The translations under genes and the position numbers were made by a program. Of a DNA stretch of 64,000 bases, positions 34,342 to 43,508 are shown piece by piece. The notes beneath the pieces are model-generated. The model was not told the origin of the DNA, searched no databases, and saw nothing but the letters and a program-made list of their open reading frames with translations. Source of the DNA: Pseudomonadota bacterium. Its GTDB lineage: Bacteria; Desulfobacterota; Binatia; Binatales; Binataceae. Each line of letters starts with the position of its first letter. The stretch's first letter is position 1. The DNA is taken from positions 310,001 to 374,000 of the forward strand of contig JAJPHI010000011.1 in assembly GCA_021325355.1 (NCBI GenBank). The letters run 5' to 3'.

Positions 34342-34977
34342 ATGACGCTCAAGGCTACCGGGCTTTCTTCGCCGGCGTCGAACTTCGGCGCCGCCCGCTC
34401 GCGGCCCTCCCGATGGCGTGATCCGGGCTTCTGGAATGCCGTCGCCGGGATGGCGTTCGCATTGTTAGTCGCCGCCACCGTCGTCGCCCTCGAGTTCCGC
34501 GCCCATTCCGATAGCCTGGCGAGCCATTTCCGGCGTCGCGCCGATAAACTCGAAGCGCGTCTTGCCCAGACCGAAGCTCGCGCCGACCGCCAAAGCCGCG
34601 AAATTGCGACGCTGCGTCAACGCCTCGCCGATTACGATCGCTTCAACCGAATCCTGGCGGCGCCCGATGCCGCGCTTGTCCACATGCGCCCGAGCAGCGT
34701 CGGTCCAAACGGCCCAATGGCAACTCTGGTCATCAGCCGGAAGCTGGCGACGGCCGCAATCCTCGTTGATGGCCTCCCGACGGCATCGGGCCGCTCCTTC
34801 AAACTCTGGTGGCTGCCGCGCAGCGGCGCGCCTATCCTGGCCGCCTCGCTTACCGACGCTGATCAGGGCCGGCTGCTGGTGATACCGAACGTTCCCGAGA
34901 TCGCCGGCGCCGAGCTCACGCTCGACCACCCTCCCAAGGCGTCCGCTTACATCCTGAAAGGCGTCGTCAAGCGATGA
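34342..34977 (+). CDS. Membrane protein with anti-sigma-K (RskA) C-terminal domain
   Basis: A 211-residue bitopic protein: cytoplasmic N terminus of about 30 residues, membrane segment at residues 31-51 (WNAVAGMAFALLVAATVVAL), a coiled coil at about 55-95 (KLEARLAQTEARADRQSREI), then an RskA-type domain of about 110 residues with FKLWWLPRSGAPI. RskA proteins normally bind an ECF sigma factor through a cytoplasmic zinc anti-sigma domain. Here the cytoplasmic part is too short and no sigma gene is adjacent, so its job is unclear. It is followed 64 bases later by an FAD oxidoreductase. Confidence 0.83.
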   Translation: MTLKATGLSSPASNFGAARSRPSRWRDPGFWNAVAGMAFALLVAATVVALEFRAHSDSLASHFRRRADKLEARLAQTEARADRQSREIATLRQRLADYDRFNRILAAPDAALVHMRPSSVGPNGPMATLVISRKLATAAILVDGLPTASGRSFKLWWLPRSGAPILAASLTDADQGRLLVIPNVPEIAGAELTLDHPPKASAYILKGVVKR

Positions 34978-35041
34978 ATTTTGCAGCGCGAACTCGTGAC
35001 CGACACGATTGGCTGTCCCGCCTGCCGATGGAGCCGGAGCG

Positions 35042-36160
35042 ATGTCCCTGAGGTCATGGGGCGAACCGCCGTGGCGGCGCTCATCGTTTGACGCGATCGC
35101 AAGCCTCCCTGACGCTTGCGACGTCGCGATAATCGGTGGCGGACTGACCGGCGCCTCTGCCGCCTGGCATCTCGCCAGCCGCGGCGTCAAGGCCGTCCTG
35201 TTCGAAGCCGATCGCATCGCATCAGGCGCCAGCGGTCGCACCGGCGGCCTGGTGCTCGAAGGACTTGCCTATGGACCGCGACCCGGCGCCGATGACTGCG
35301 TGCCGCAACTCCGGCGCCTGGTCGACGAACTGGCGCTCGATTGCGGCTTGTACCTTCCCGGATGCTGGGAAATCGTCCATGAGACGCTCGACGGCCGCCT
35401 GCTGCCGTGGCGCGACGCCGGCAGCGCCATCTCGATCCTCAACACTGTGCCGGGTGGTATCGTCGAACCCGCCGCGCTGACCCTTGGCCTCGCAGCGGCG
35501 GCCCGGCGCGCCGGCGCGAAACTCTTCGAACACGCCCCGGTCAAACGAATTAACCGCGGCCGCTCGCCAATCGTCGAAGTGGCGGGCCGTCGCGTCTCAT
35601 GCGCCCAGGTGGTTGTCGCGCTTAACGGCTGGACCGCCGCGCTGATCCCGATTCCCGAGATGGTCAGCGCCCTGACCTACGCACTGGTGACCGCGCCGCT
35701 CGAGCAGACGACCCTGAAGGCGCTCGGGCTGGCCGAGCGTATCCCCTTTTACACGGCTGATACGCCGTATCTATGGGGACGGGTGTGCGACGATGGCGCT
35801 ATCGTCTTCGGTGCCGGCCTCACTTACGGTTCGCCGGCCGAGATGGAGGCGACGGCGATCACTCAAACCGAGCCGCAGGCCATTCTCGACGGTCTAGAAA
35901 AGCGCATCCGTGGACTCCATCCTGCGCTGGCCCGTGTGCCCATCACCTCGCGCTGGGCCGGACCCATCGCATTTCGCAAAGGCGCGATTCCCGTCCTGGC
36001 CCGTCTGCCGGAGGCGCCGAATGTCCTGGTCGCCGCCGCCTACGCCGGTCATGGCGTCGCCTTCAGCGTCCATGCCGGCCGACTGATGGCTGCGGCGATC
36101 ATCGATAATGCGACGCTGCCGCCATGGGGCGCGATCGCCCGAGACGCTAATCAATCCTGA
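35042..36160 (+). CDS. FAD-dependent oxidoreductase (DAO family)
   Basis: A 372-residue D-amino-acid-oxidase-type flavoprotein. The N-terminal Rossmann motif CDVAIIGGGLTGASAAWHLA (near residue 28), the following E33-like acidic residue, and RTGGLVLEG and AGHGVAFSVHAGRLMA late in the sequence place it among DadA, glycine oxidase and GcvT-linked oxidases. The substrate is unresolved, with secondary or tertiary amines likely. The frame opens at 35009, but ATG 35042 has GGAG eight bases upstream. It converges with an HdeD-like gene. Confidence 0.88.
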   Translation: MSLRSWGEPPWRRSSFDAIASLPDACDVAIIGGGLTGASAAWHLASRGVKAVLFEADRIASGASGRTGGLVLEGLAYGPRPGADDCVPQLRRLVDELALDCGLYLPGCWEIVHETLDGRLLPWRDAGSAISILNTVPGGIVEPAALTLGLAAAARRAGAKLFEHAPVKRINRGRSPIVEVAGRRVSCAQVVVALNGWTAALIPIPEMVSALTYALVTAPLEQTTLKALGLAERIPFYTADTPYLWGRVCDDGAIVFGAGLTYGSPAEMEATAITQTEPQAILDGLEKRIRGLHPALARVPITSRWAGPIAFRKGAIPVLARLPEAPNVLVAAAYAGHGVAFSVHAGRLMAAAIIDNATLPPWGAIARDANQS

Positions 36161-36192
36161 ATAGTATATTCCGCCGTCCGCGAGATCCGGCT

Positions 36193-36678
36193 TTAGATCG
36201 CCAGCGGTGCTTCGACCCGCATCGCGGCATTGACCATCACGCTCGACCATCCGCGAATCATCAGGCTGAGCGCGAGGGCAAAGCCGATGAACCACATCCC
36301 ATTCGGCGGCAGCGAGGTGTACAGCAGCAGCGAAATCACGATCGCGCTGAACGCCTCGAACGCCCGCCAACGTTTGTGCCGCTCATTGGCTTCAAATACC
36401 GCAAAGAAGCGCAACACGCCGCCGACCGCCAATGCGATCGCGAGTCCGACGATCATCCCGCCAACCCCAGGACGACAGATCGTAAAATAGAGCCCGGCGA
36501 GAAGATCGGGTAACGCGCTCAACAGATGCCACTTGGTAAACGCGACGGTAGAATTGCGTCCGCTATTGACCAGTTGCAGGATGCCGGCGCCAATCAGTAA
36601 CCATCCGCAGATGAGACTCGAGATCGGTGTCGCGATAGCGTTGAACAACGCCAAAGCGCCCAAAAGTATCATTTCCAT
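36193..36678 (-). CDS. HdeD/DUF308-type membrane protein
   Basis: A 161-residue protein of six predicted membrane helices in three related hairpins, in line with the HdeD/DUF308 family of acid- or stress-associated inner-membrane proteins. Polar residues occur only in short loops, such as SGRNSTVAFTKWH and ANERHKRWRAFEAF. The ATG lies at 36678, with AGGGGGA some 15 bases before it. An AT-rich 176-base intergenic stretch upstream is shared with the divergent membrane gene. Confidence 0.75.
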   Translation of the reverse strand: MEMILLGALALFNAIATPISSLICGWLLIGAGILQLVNSGRNSTVAFTKWHLLSALPDLLAGLYFTICRPGVGGMIVGLAIALAVGGVLRFFAVFEANERHKRWRAFEAFSAIVISLLLYTSLPPNGMWFIGFALALSLMIRGWSSVMVNAAMRVEAPLAI

Positions 36679-36854
36679 AAACGATACTGATTCCCCCTGA
36701 TTCCTGATGATCGCCGAGAAAAGCTTGTATTAGCCCAATTATCAATCAAGTGCACACATATAGGAAGAGGGTTCGGCGCTCATTCACCGTTTTTTCCGCC
36801 AATCTGGCGCAGGCGTAATCGAGCCTGAGCGAAAACCTGTCGGCGAGGCCCTCC

Positions 36855-39314
36855 GTGGCGGGGCGATTGCAAGCGCCGATGGGCATGGCAGAATCGCTTC
36901 CGGAGTGCCAAAGCCGCCCGCTTGCATGGTGCGGCCTCGCCAGCGCAGGTCCGGAAGTGCCCCTCGCGGATAAGATCGCGGTCCCTCGCTCCAACCCGCA
37001 AAGCGCGCCCGACGTCAACTCTCAGTCACGCTGGGGATGGCCGGGCGTTGCGCTCGCGCTCGGCCTCATGACCTTCTGGTCGCTTCACGCGCTGCGCACG
37101 CTTCCCTTCGACTTGAGCTGGCGCGACGCCTTCACCGGAGCGCGTGAAGTGATCGCCGCCACTGGTCCCGCCGCCGTCCGCATATGGCTGTTCTGGGGAT
37201 GCGCGGCTTTGCTCACGTTCGGCATCGTCGAGCGTATCGATCCGTCAGTCGACCCGGGCGACGCGATGCTGATCGGGGCGGCGAGCCCGTGGGTGATCGG
37301 TGCGGTGCTGGGCGTGGTGCTGGGTCCGTGGGGCCTGTTTAATCCCGCGACCATCTGGGGCCTGATGATCGCCGGAGCCGCCTGGCTGTGGCGCCATCCG
37401 CCCGCGCTCCGCTTTCCTTCAGCGACACCCGGCCGCACGCTCGCGCTGCTGGCGGTCGTTCTGCTTGGGGTTTCGTACCTCCCGCTCCAGCTCGCTTCGC
37501 CGGTCGTGCCTTTTATGGACGTGCTGTCCTATCCGTCCTCCGTGCAGCGCATCCTGACCTTTCATCGCTATCTGCCGTTCGACAACGATCCCTACGGTTG
37601 CTGGGGACCCTATGCGCAGACCCCCTATCTCGAGTTGTTTTACGCGGCGCTGGCGATGGGCAGTGGCACACAGCTCGCCGTGCTCGCGGAGAGCGCGGCC
37701 ATGATGCCGATGGCGGCACTTCTCATCTTCGCCGCTTACCGTCTCGGCAAAACCTTCTTCGACGATACCGCGGGCGGCTTTGCCGCACTGTTGCTCTTCC
37801 TGACCTGCCTTTTTCGTCGCGCCCAGGGGATGCGCGGTACGGCGGTCGCCTTCGCGATTATCGCGCTCGGACTCGCCCTTTTTCTTGATCCGCGCATCCG
37901 CCGAGTGGCGTTCTTCGCTGGCTCCGCGATGCTCGGGATTGGCGTCGGCTCGCACGCGATTATCGGCGGTCTCGGCCTGCTGGTCGCCGGCTTCGGACTC
38001 GTCCTGCCGCTCGCCGAGGGTGATTCGCGCCGCGTGCGGGCAGGGGTGATCGCGCTCTCAGGCGCGGCTTTGATCGCTCTTCCGGAGCTGCTGATCGGTC
38101 TGAGTCGGGCCGTGCCGGTAACGATCCTGGCAATGTCGATGCTTGCCGGAATCGCCTTGATCGGACTGGCGACGCTGATGCTCGATCCGCTCCCACAAAA
38201 CCATCACCTTTCTGAGACTGCGGCGCGCGCGCCCGATTTCGCGCTGCGTCTGGTCAATGGCTTGCTCATCGGCGGTTTCCTGCTCGCCCTCGTGCGCCAT
38301 CTCGCGACGCCTTATCCGCTCGCCCGCGAGGTTTTCGACAACCTGCCGATCCTTGCGACGCTCTGCCTCGCGGGTCTCCTGGCGACGCTCGCGCTGATGG
38401 TCCTCGAGCATCCGCTGCGCCTCCGCTATGCCGGTCTGGCAGCGCTGCCGCTGGTGATCGCCACTGTCGGCGACCTGCTCGACCCGGCGTTGCGATCGCT
38501 CGCCCACAACGCCGCCTCCGGCATGATGACCAGCGATGTGCATATCAAGCTGTTCGATTACTGGTGTCCTTTTTTCCTGATCTTCCCGGCCGGCCTGTTG
38601 TGCACGATCGGCTGGCAGCGTGTCTCGCGCCCGCTCACCCTGCTCGCTGTGATGGCTCTCCTGCTGTACCCGTTCGGCTGGTCGGCGAACGACGTGTATT
38701 ACGATTCGCTCGAACATTCGGTGACCGAACTGTGGGCCTTTAATCTCGATACCGCGGCGCACGGCTACTGGCAGGGCCATATCGACACGCGATGGACCTT
38801 CAGCCGCTCCGAGATGGGCCTTATCGATACGCTCAATCGTGAGATTGCGCACGGACGGATCACTGTCCGGACTCACGTGCTGCATCTCGCCGACACGATT
38901 TACTATTGGCGTCTTCAGCAGTTCGCGATCCTGACCGGTATCGACGATGACATCATCGAGTACCAGCACGACCCGAACAATCAATGGGAAGGCGGCAGTC
39001 GCGTGCGCGGTCTCGATCAGTTGCCGGCGGCGTTTCAGGCGCGCCCGCCCTATATCCTGATCCAGGATCCGCCACCGCGCTGGTTCGTCGAACCGCCGCC
39101 AGGATACGACCGCATCTGGTCGAACGGGCCGGTGCGGCTCTATCGCCGCGCCGACCTGGCGCACGTCGACGCGCTGCCGCCCTCTGAGCCGTTTCGCCGA
39201 TACGGGCTCGGCGTCGTCCTGCTCCTGCTCGCTGGCTTCATCGTGGCGGCCCCGCGGACCACGCGACGCCCGCCGATTGGCTTACCGCGAGCAGATGCAG
39301 TAGATACACCGTAA
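36855..39314 (+). CDS. Large polytopic membrane protein, possible GT-C-like glycosyltransferase
   Basis: About 819 residues with around twelve membrane helices, then a soluble C-terminal region of roughly 170 residues (around DTAAHGYWQGHIDTRWTF) and a final helix near residues 785-800. The general layout recalls GT-C enzymes that use lipid-linked sugars, but a conserved DxD or EXD in the first loop is not clear (FDLSWRDAFTGAREV follows the first segment). It starts at GTG 36855, but a later GTG at 36957 (about residue 35) would remove a non-hydrophobic N terminus, so the start is uncertain. No close neighbour points to the substrate. Confidence 0.7.
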   Translation: MAGRLQAPMGMAESLPECQSRPLAWCGLASAGPEVPLADKIAVPRSNPQSAPDVNSQSRWGWPGVALALGLMTFWSLHALRTLPFDLSWRDAFTGAREVIAATGPAAVRIWLFWGCAALLTFGIVERIDPSVDPGDAMLIGAASPWVIGAVLGVVLGPWGLFNPATIWGLMIAGAAWLWRHPPALRFPSATPGRTLALLAVVLLGVSYLPLQLASPVVPFMDVLSYPSSVQRILTFHRYLPFDNDPYGCWGPYAQTPYLELFYAALAMGSGTQLAVLAESAAMMPMAALLIFAAYRLGKTFFDDTAGGFAALLLFLTCLFRRAQGMRGTAVAFAIIALGLALFLDPRIRRVAFFAGSAMLGIGVGSHAIIGGLGLLVAGFGLVLPLAEGDSRRVRAGVIALSGAALIALPELLIGLSRAVPVTILAMSMLAGIALIGLATLMLDPLPQNHHLSETAARAPDFALRLVNGLLIGGFLLALVRHLATPYPLAREVFDNLPILATLCLAGLLATLALMVLEHPLRLRYAGLAALPLVIATVGDLLDPALRSLAHNAASGMMTSDVHIKLFDYWCPFFLIFPAGLLCTIGWQRVSRPLTLLAVMALLLYPFGWSANDVYYDSLEHSVTELWAFNLDTAAHGYWQGHIDTRWTFSRSEMGLIDTLNREIAHGRITVRTHVLHLADTIYYWRLQQFAILTGIDDDIIEYQHDPNNQWEGGSRVRGLDQLPAAFQARPPYILIQDPPPRWFVEPPPGYDRIWSNGPVRLYRRADLAHVDALPPSEPFRRYGLGVVLLLLAGFIVAAPRTTRRPPIGLPRADAVDTP

Positions 39315-39365
39315 GCGAGTGCGGTCCCCGCTCGACGGGATCGCGCGCGCCTGAGGAGCACGGTC

Positions 39366-39803
39366 ATGGCGGACAATCTTTCCGGTATCGGCGAAGCGAT
39401 GCGCAAAGCGGCCGAAGCCTTTGCCGAGGCGATCAGCTCGGTCAGCAAAAGCGTGCAGAGTTCCCTCGGCGCGATGGCTTCGCCAGAGCGCGAACGCATG
39501 GTCGAGAACTGGCTCAGAATTGCCCGGATGAGCAAGGACGGCGCGCTTACCGCGATCGAGCACGGCTACGAGCTGTGGGAACGCGAGGTTCGGCGGATGG
39601 CCGGTGCGGCCGGCTCCGCTTCCTCGACCACGGCCGATCCGATGGCGGCTTGGGCCGATAATCTTCGCAAGGCCGCCGAGTCGGCGATGAGCGGGGCCGC
39701 CGGTTTCGGCGACGAGGCGCGCCGCCAGGCGGAATCCCTCCAGAAAACCCTCGCCGAAGGTATCCGCGCCTGGCAGAAGCTCTGGGAGCCGGAGAAAAAG
39801 TGA
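39366..39803 (+). CDS. Helical, phasin-like small protein
   Basis: A 145-residue soluble protein, mostly amphipathic helices rich in Ala, Glu, Arg and Ser, without Cys. The repeated pattern of long helix, linker rich in Ala/Ser/Thr (AGSASSTTADPM) and second helix with DEARRQAESLQKTLAEG is what phasins look like, so a granule or lipid-coat role is possible, but I cannot confirm the family. GAGGAG lies about 10 bases before the ATG. Its end overlaps the following hydrolase start by four bases (GTGA), indicating coupling. Confidence 0.65.
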   Translation: MADNLSGIGEAMRKAAEAFAEAISSVSKSVQSSLGAMASPERERMVENWLRIARMSKDGALTAIEHGYELWEREVRRMAGAAGSASSTTADPMAAWADNLRKAAESAMSGAAGFGDEARRQAESLQKTLAEGIRAWQKLWEPEKK

Positions 39804-40654
39804 ACGACGCCGCTTTCGTCCATCACACCATTGCCCTCGACGACGTCCGCCTCCACTACGTTACCTGCGGACGCGGCGATCCCATCGTGCTGCTCCATGG
39901 ATGGCCGCAAACCTGGTACGAATGGCGCCGTATCATGCCGGCGTTGGCCGAGAACTACACGGTCATCGCTCCGGACATGCGCGGCTTGGGCGATTCCTCG
40001 CGTCCGCCGACCGGCTACGACAAACGCACCGTCGCCAACGATATCTATCAGCTCGTGCGCAAGCTCGGCTTCGAAAAGATTTTCCTGGTCGGACACGACT
40101 GGGGCGGGCCGGTCGCCTATGCCTACGCCTGCGCTCATCCGGAGGATGTGCGCAAGCTGGTCATACTGGACGTCACCATTCCCGGTGAGGCTTGGGAGAA
40201 GATTCCGCAGCTCCGACGACAGGGCGGCATCTGGCACCTTGCCTTCCATAACGTTCGCGATCTCCCCGAGGCGCTAGTCGCGGGCCGCGAGCGAATCTAT
40301 CTCTCATGGTTCTATCGTTCGGTAGCCTACAACCCGACGGCGATCTCCGAACAGGAGATCGATGAGTACGTGCGTACCTACGCGACGCCCGGTGCGATGC
40401 GCGCCGGTTTCGAGTACTACCGCGCGATCTTCACCGACATCGACGACAACAAACAGTACGCCGCGACCAGGTTGAAGATGCCGGTGCTGGCCCTCGGCGG
40501 GGAGCGCGGCTTTCGCAACGCCCCGCTTCATTCGATGCGTGCTCTGGCGGAGAACGTTCGCGGCGGTATTGTCGAGCGCGCCGGCCATTGGCTCGCCGAA
40601 GAACGGCCCGATTACCTGATCGAGCAGCTCCGCGCTTTCTTCGCCGAACCCTGA
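39800..40654 (+). CDS. Epoxide hydrolase/haloalkane-dehalogenase-type alpha/beta hydrolase
   Basis: A 284-residue alpha/beta hydrolase with an aspartate nucleophile. HGWP at residues 33-36 gives the oxyanion hole, and GHDWGG places Asp100 at the elbow, the mark of epoxide hydrolases and haloacid or haloalkane dehalogenases. The acid (ALGGERGFR region) and His (AGHWLAEERPD) are in the right places. Two cap-domain tyrosines that activate epoxides are plausible but not confirmed. It starts with a GTG at 39800 overlapping the stop of the helical small gene. Confidence 0.88.
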   Translation: MNDAAFVHHTIALDDVRLHYVTCGRGDPIVLLHGWPQTWYEWRRIMPALAENYTVIAPDMRGLGDSSRPPTGYDKRTVANDIYQLVRKLGFEKIFLVGHDWGGPVAYAYACAHPEDVRKLVILDVTIPGEAWEKIPQLRRQGGIWHLAFHNVRDLPEALVAGRERIYLSWFYRSVAYNPTAISEQEIDEYVRTYATPGAMRAGFEYYRAIFTDIDDNKQYAATRLKMPVLALGGERGFRNAPLHSMRALAENVRGGIVERAGHWLAEERPDYLIEQLRAFFAEP

Positions 40655-40705
40655 GGAGCCTCTCTGCGGGTGGCCCGGATGCGGGGTCCCTGGGCGCAGC
40701 GGGTC

Positions 40706-41185
40706 CTAGGTGCAACGGCTAATGATGTCCGCGACAATCGCTGCAGGATCGCGATCGATATCTTCGACAATCGCGTGCCGAGGCTCTTCGAGCGCGGCGA
40801 ACTGGCTGTCGAGTAGCGCGGCATTGAAAAAGTGCCCGCGCCGCCGGCTGAGGCGTCCGGCGATCGTCTCGTAACTGCCCTTCAGATAGACCAGCTTTAC
40901 TGCTGGATCAGTCACCAGCAGCGCGCGATAAGCCTGCTTGAGCGCCGAGCAGGCGATTACCGCGTTGTGCTCCGGCGCAACATGCTGCGCGATAAGCCTG
41001 CGCACCGCCTCCAGCCATGGACGGCGATCGTCGTCCGTGAGCGGGATCCCGCGATGCATCTTCGCGCGATTCGCCTCCGAATGCAGGTCGTCGGCGTCAT
41101 GAAACGGCCATCCCAACCGCGCGGCGAGCATCTTGCCGATGGTCGTTTTGCCGCTGCCGGCAACCCCCATCAGCAGAATTACCAT
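40706..41185 (-). CDS. gntK: Gluconokinase
   Basis: Phosphorylates gluconate to 6-phosphogluconate for the pentose-phosphate or Entner-Doudoroff pathway. The 159-residue P-loop kinase begins ILLMGVAGSGKTTIG (Walker A at 7-14), then FHDADDLHSEANRAKMHRGIPLTDDDRRPWL, which is the GntK substrate-binding region. CSALKQAYRALL is the second typical block. Only 12 bases separate it from the amidase stop, and both are on the minus strand with the amidase upstream. Confidence 0.93.
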   Translation of the reverse strand: MVILLMGVAGSGKTTIGKMLAARLGWPFHDADDLHSEANRAKMHRGIPLTDDDRRPWLEAVRRLIAQHVAPEHNAVIACSALKQAYRALLVTDPAVKLVYLKGSYETIAGRLSRRRGHFFNAALLDSQFAALEEPRHAIVEDIDRDPAAIVADIISRCT

Positions 41186-41197
41186 GCGCGCGACCGG

Positions 41198-42709
41198 CTA
41201 GCGCTCGAAATTGCGCTGCCAGGCGTCAGCCGCGCGCAGCACGGTAGCGTCGTCGCCGCTTCGCCCGATGAGCATCATCCCAATCGGCAATCCCGACGCT
41301 TTGGCAACCGGCACGTTCATTGCCGGATGACCCGTGATATTGAACTGCGCCGTATTCGAGACCATCCCCAGCGCCGCGGCGAGGTATTCCTCACGTGAAG
41401 CACCCGCCCGAGGAATCAGCGGCGCTTTGGTGCACATCGTCGGCATCACCAGCAGATCGTCCTCGGCGAGGACGGCATCGTAGGCGCCCTTCAGGGTGCG
41501 CGCCAGATTCTGCGCCTTGGCGTAAAAGTGGTTGTGGTAACGCTCGTGCACGTACGCCCCGAGCAGCGTAAACAGCCGCGCGCTTTCCGACAGATCGTCC
41601 GGATGGGTCCGGAGGCCGCGCGCGAACGCGTCGAGCACGCCGGTCGCATAGTAGCCCTTCCATCCGCTCCCCAGCCCGCCGCCATTGATCAACGTCGCCA
41701 GCGCGCCTTCGGCGCCGATCCCGGTCCAAATCGACATGCCTTCGCGATGCCACGGAATCGCTACGCTCCGCACCTTCGCGCCGAGCTTCTCGAACGAATG
41801 CGCCGCCGTCATCACGGCCTCGTCAACATCTTTTTCCGCACCGGGCTGGCCGAAGCCCTCCTGCACCACGGCAAGCCGCAGACCCTTGACGTCGCCCGTC
41901 AGCAGTCTGGTATAGGCGACCCGTTCGGCCTGCGACGGCTGGCGCGGATCGAGACCATCCGGACCCGCGATTACTTCGAGCATCAGCGCACAGTCGGCGG
42001 CGCTCCGCGCCATCGGCCCCAGATGGTCGATCGTCAGCTCGATCGGAAAAGCGCCGGTATAGGGGACGAGGCCCCAGGTCGGCTTCAGGCCGTAGATGCC
42101 GCACCAGGCGCTGGGAATCCGAATCGATCCGCCCTGGTCGCCACCGATCGCCATATCGACCGCGCCGGCTGCGACCAGCGCTCCGCTGCCGCTCGACGAG
42201 CCGCCCGTCGTGCGCGCCTGGTCGTGGGGATTCCGCACGGGTCCGGTGTCGGCCGTATGACTACCGCCCGAAAAGCACAAACTCTCGCACACCGCCTTGC
42301 CGAGAATCGTGCCGCCGCCGTCAAGGATACGCGTGACCACGGTGGCATCGATGTTCGGGACGAAGCCTTCGAGCAGCCGCGTGCCGTTCATCATCGGAAT
42401 TCCGGCGACGCAGACGTTGTCCTTGATAGCGAACGTCTTGCCCTTCAGCGGACCTTCCGCCGCGCCGTGGATCTCGCAGCGCCAATACCACGCGTTCAGC
42501 GGATTCTCTTCGCGCGACGGACGCCGCCCGGCATCGCGCGGATACTTCACCGGCAGGCTCGGCTCGACCATCGCATCGAGCCGCTCGAGGGCCTCGATCG
42601 AGGGCAGAAGCAGCCGTCGATACGCCTCCGCATCATCAGTTGACAGCTTGAAACCGAGACCGCGTCCAATCCGCAGCAGATCGTCAATCGTCGGCGCCTT
42701 GACCGCCAT
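41198..42709 (-). CDS. Amidase-signature family amidohydrolase
   Basis: A 503-residue amidase-signature enzyme. The Ser-cisSer-Lys triad appears as Lys96 in FAIKDNV, Ser171-173 in TTGGSSSGSGA and Ser195 in GGDQGGSIRIPS. The long alpha-helical N-terminal part before the core is common in aryl-acylamidase-like members. GGGAGGAA precedes the ATG. It could act on nitrile-derived amides or other amides, and a GatA role is unlikely because gatB and gatC are not nearby. gntK follows on the same strand. Confidence 0.92.
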   Translation of the reverse strand: MAVKAPTIDDLLRIGRGLGFKLSTDDAEAYRRLLLPSIEALERLDAMVEPSLPVKYPRDAGRRPSREENPLNAWYWRCEIHGAAEGPLKGKTFAIKDNVCVAGIPMMNGTRLLEGFVPNIDATVVTRILDGGGTILGKAVCESLCFSGGSHTADTGPVRNPHDQARTTGGSSSGSGALVAAGAVDMAIGGDQGGSIRIPSAWCGIYGLKPTWGLVPYTGAFPIELTIDHLGPMARSAADCALMLEVIAGPDGLDPRQPSQAERVAYTRLLTGDVKGLRLAVVQEGFGQPGAEKDVDEAVMTAAHSFEKLGAKVRSVAIPWHREGMSIWTGIGAEGALATLINGGGLGSGWKGYYATGVLDAFARGLRTHPDDLSESARLFTLLGAYVHERYHNHFYAKAQNLARTLKGAYDAVLAEDDLLVMPTMCTKAPLIPRAGASREEYLAAALGMVSNTAQFNITGHPAMNVPVAKASGLPIGMMLIGRSGDDATVLRAADAWQRNFER

Positions 42710-42828
42710 CGCGTGTTCCTCCCGAAGTTGTCTCAGGGTAGAGCGGTGTGCGCGCGATGTCTATCGCGGCGGTCATGCGCGTTGCCCATCGCCATCGAAG
42801 CTGATTCAATTGGCCTCGCACCGTTTGT

Positions 42829-42914
42829 GCCGAGGTGGCGAAACGGCAGACGCAGTGGACTCAAAATCCACCGTGGGCAACCACATGCGGGTTCAAGTCC
42901 CGCCCTCGGCACCA
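42829..42914 (+). tRNA. tRNA-Leu (anticodon CAA)
   Basis: Cloverleaf with a 7-bp acceptor stem GCCGAGG/CCTCGGC, anticodon stem-loop GTGGA-CTCAAAA-TCCAC giving anticodon CAA (reads UUG), a type II long variable arm, T-arm GGGTTCAAGTCCC, discriminator A and genome-encoded CCA. It is 86 bases including CCA, on the strand opposite its neighbours, between the amidase start and the DUF35 gene. Confidence 0.97.
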
Positions 42915-42932
42915 CCGCCTCCGTCACCGCGA

Positions 42933-43439
42933 CTAAGAATTCCGCGATCCGCCGCCGCGCGCCTCGTGTTCGTCGAAGTTCCATGCGCCCGCGACGCGGC
43001 CGGTAATCCGCCAGCGCGGCATCACGATCTTCGGGTCGTTGGTCGCTTCGTAAATTACCTCGACCGGCAAGCCGATCGCCGCCTCGGAATCCTCGTCGGT
43101 CAGCACACCGGCGACGCGCGTGACCGTGCCGTCGGCCTCCTTGCAGTCGTCGAGTTCGATCACCGCAACGACGTACGGCACCGTGCCGATAAAGGCGCCG
43201 ACGATCGGCTGCGTGACCACGACATAACTGTGGATCACGCCCTTGCCCGCGGTCTCGAACCATCCGATATCCATCGAGGCGCACTTGCCGCACGCCGGAA
43301 AGAGCGGGGGAAACCACTTGTGTCCGCACTGATTACAGCGGCGCACGAGGTACTTGTGCTGGCGCGTGCCCTCCCACCATTCCTGGGTGTCGAAGTCGGG
43401 AATGATGCGCAGTTTGGAATAGTCGATCGTCTTGGGCAT
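42933..43439 (-). CDS. DUF35 Zn-ribbon/OB-fold acyl-CoA partner protein
   Basis: A 168-residue protein with an N-terminal zinc ribbon (Cys35, Cys38, Cys50 and Cys53 in RCNQCGHKW and ACGKC) and an OB-fold ending with the typical IPRWRITGR-like region. DUF35 proteins pair with thiolases or thiolase-like aldolases and may bind acyl-CoA. The thiolase-like gene lies immediately upstream, 69 bases away on the same strand. The ATG at 43439 has AAGGAA upstream. In steroid degraders the same pairing forms a side-chain retro-aldolase. Confidence 0.9.
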   Translation of the reverse strand: MPKTIDYSKLRIIPDFDTQEWWEGTRQHKYLVRRCNQCGHKWFPPLFPACGKCASMDIGWFETAGKGVIHSYVVVTQPIVGAFIGTVPYVVAVIELDDCKEADGTVTRVAGVLTDEDSEAAIGLPVEVIYEATNDPKIVMPRWRITGRVAGAWNFDEHEARGGGSRNS

Positions 43440-43508
43440 CTCGGGAATTCCTTTGACCCTCAGGATGCTCGGTCGGCCCGAACCTGAATTTGAATCATCG
43501 CGCGCCCG

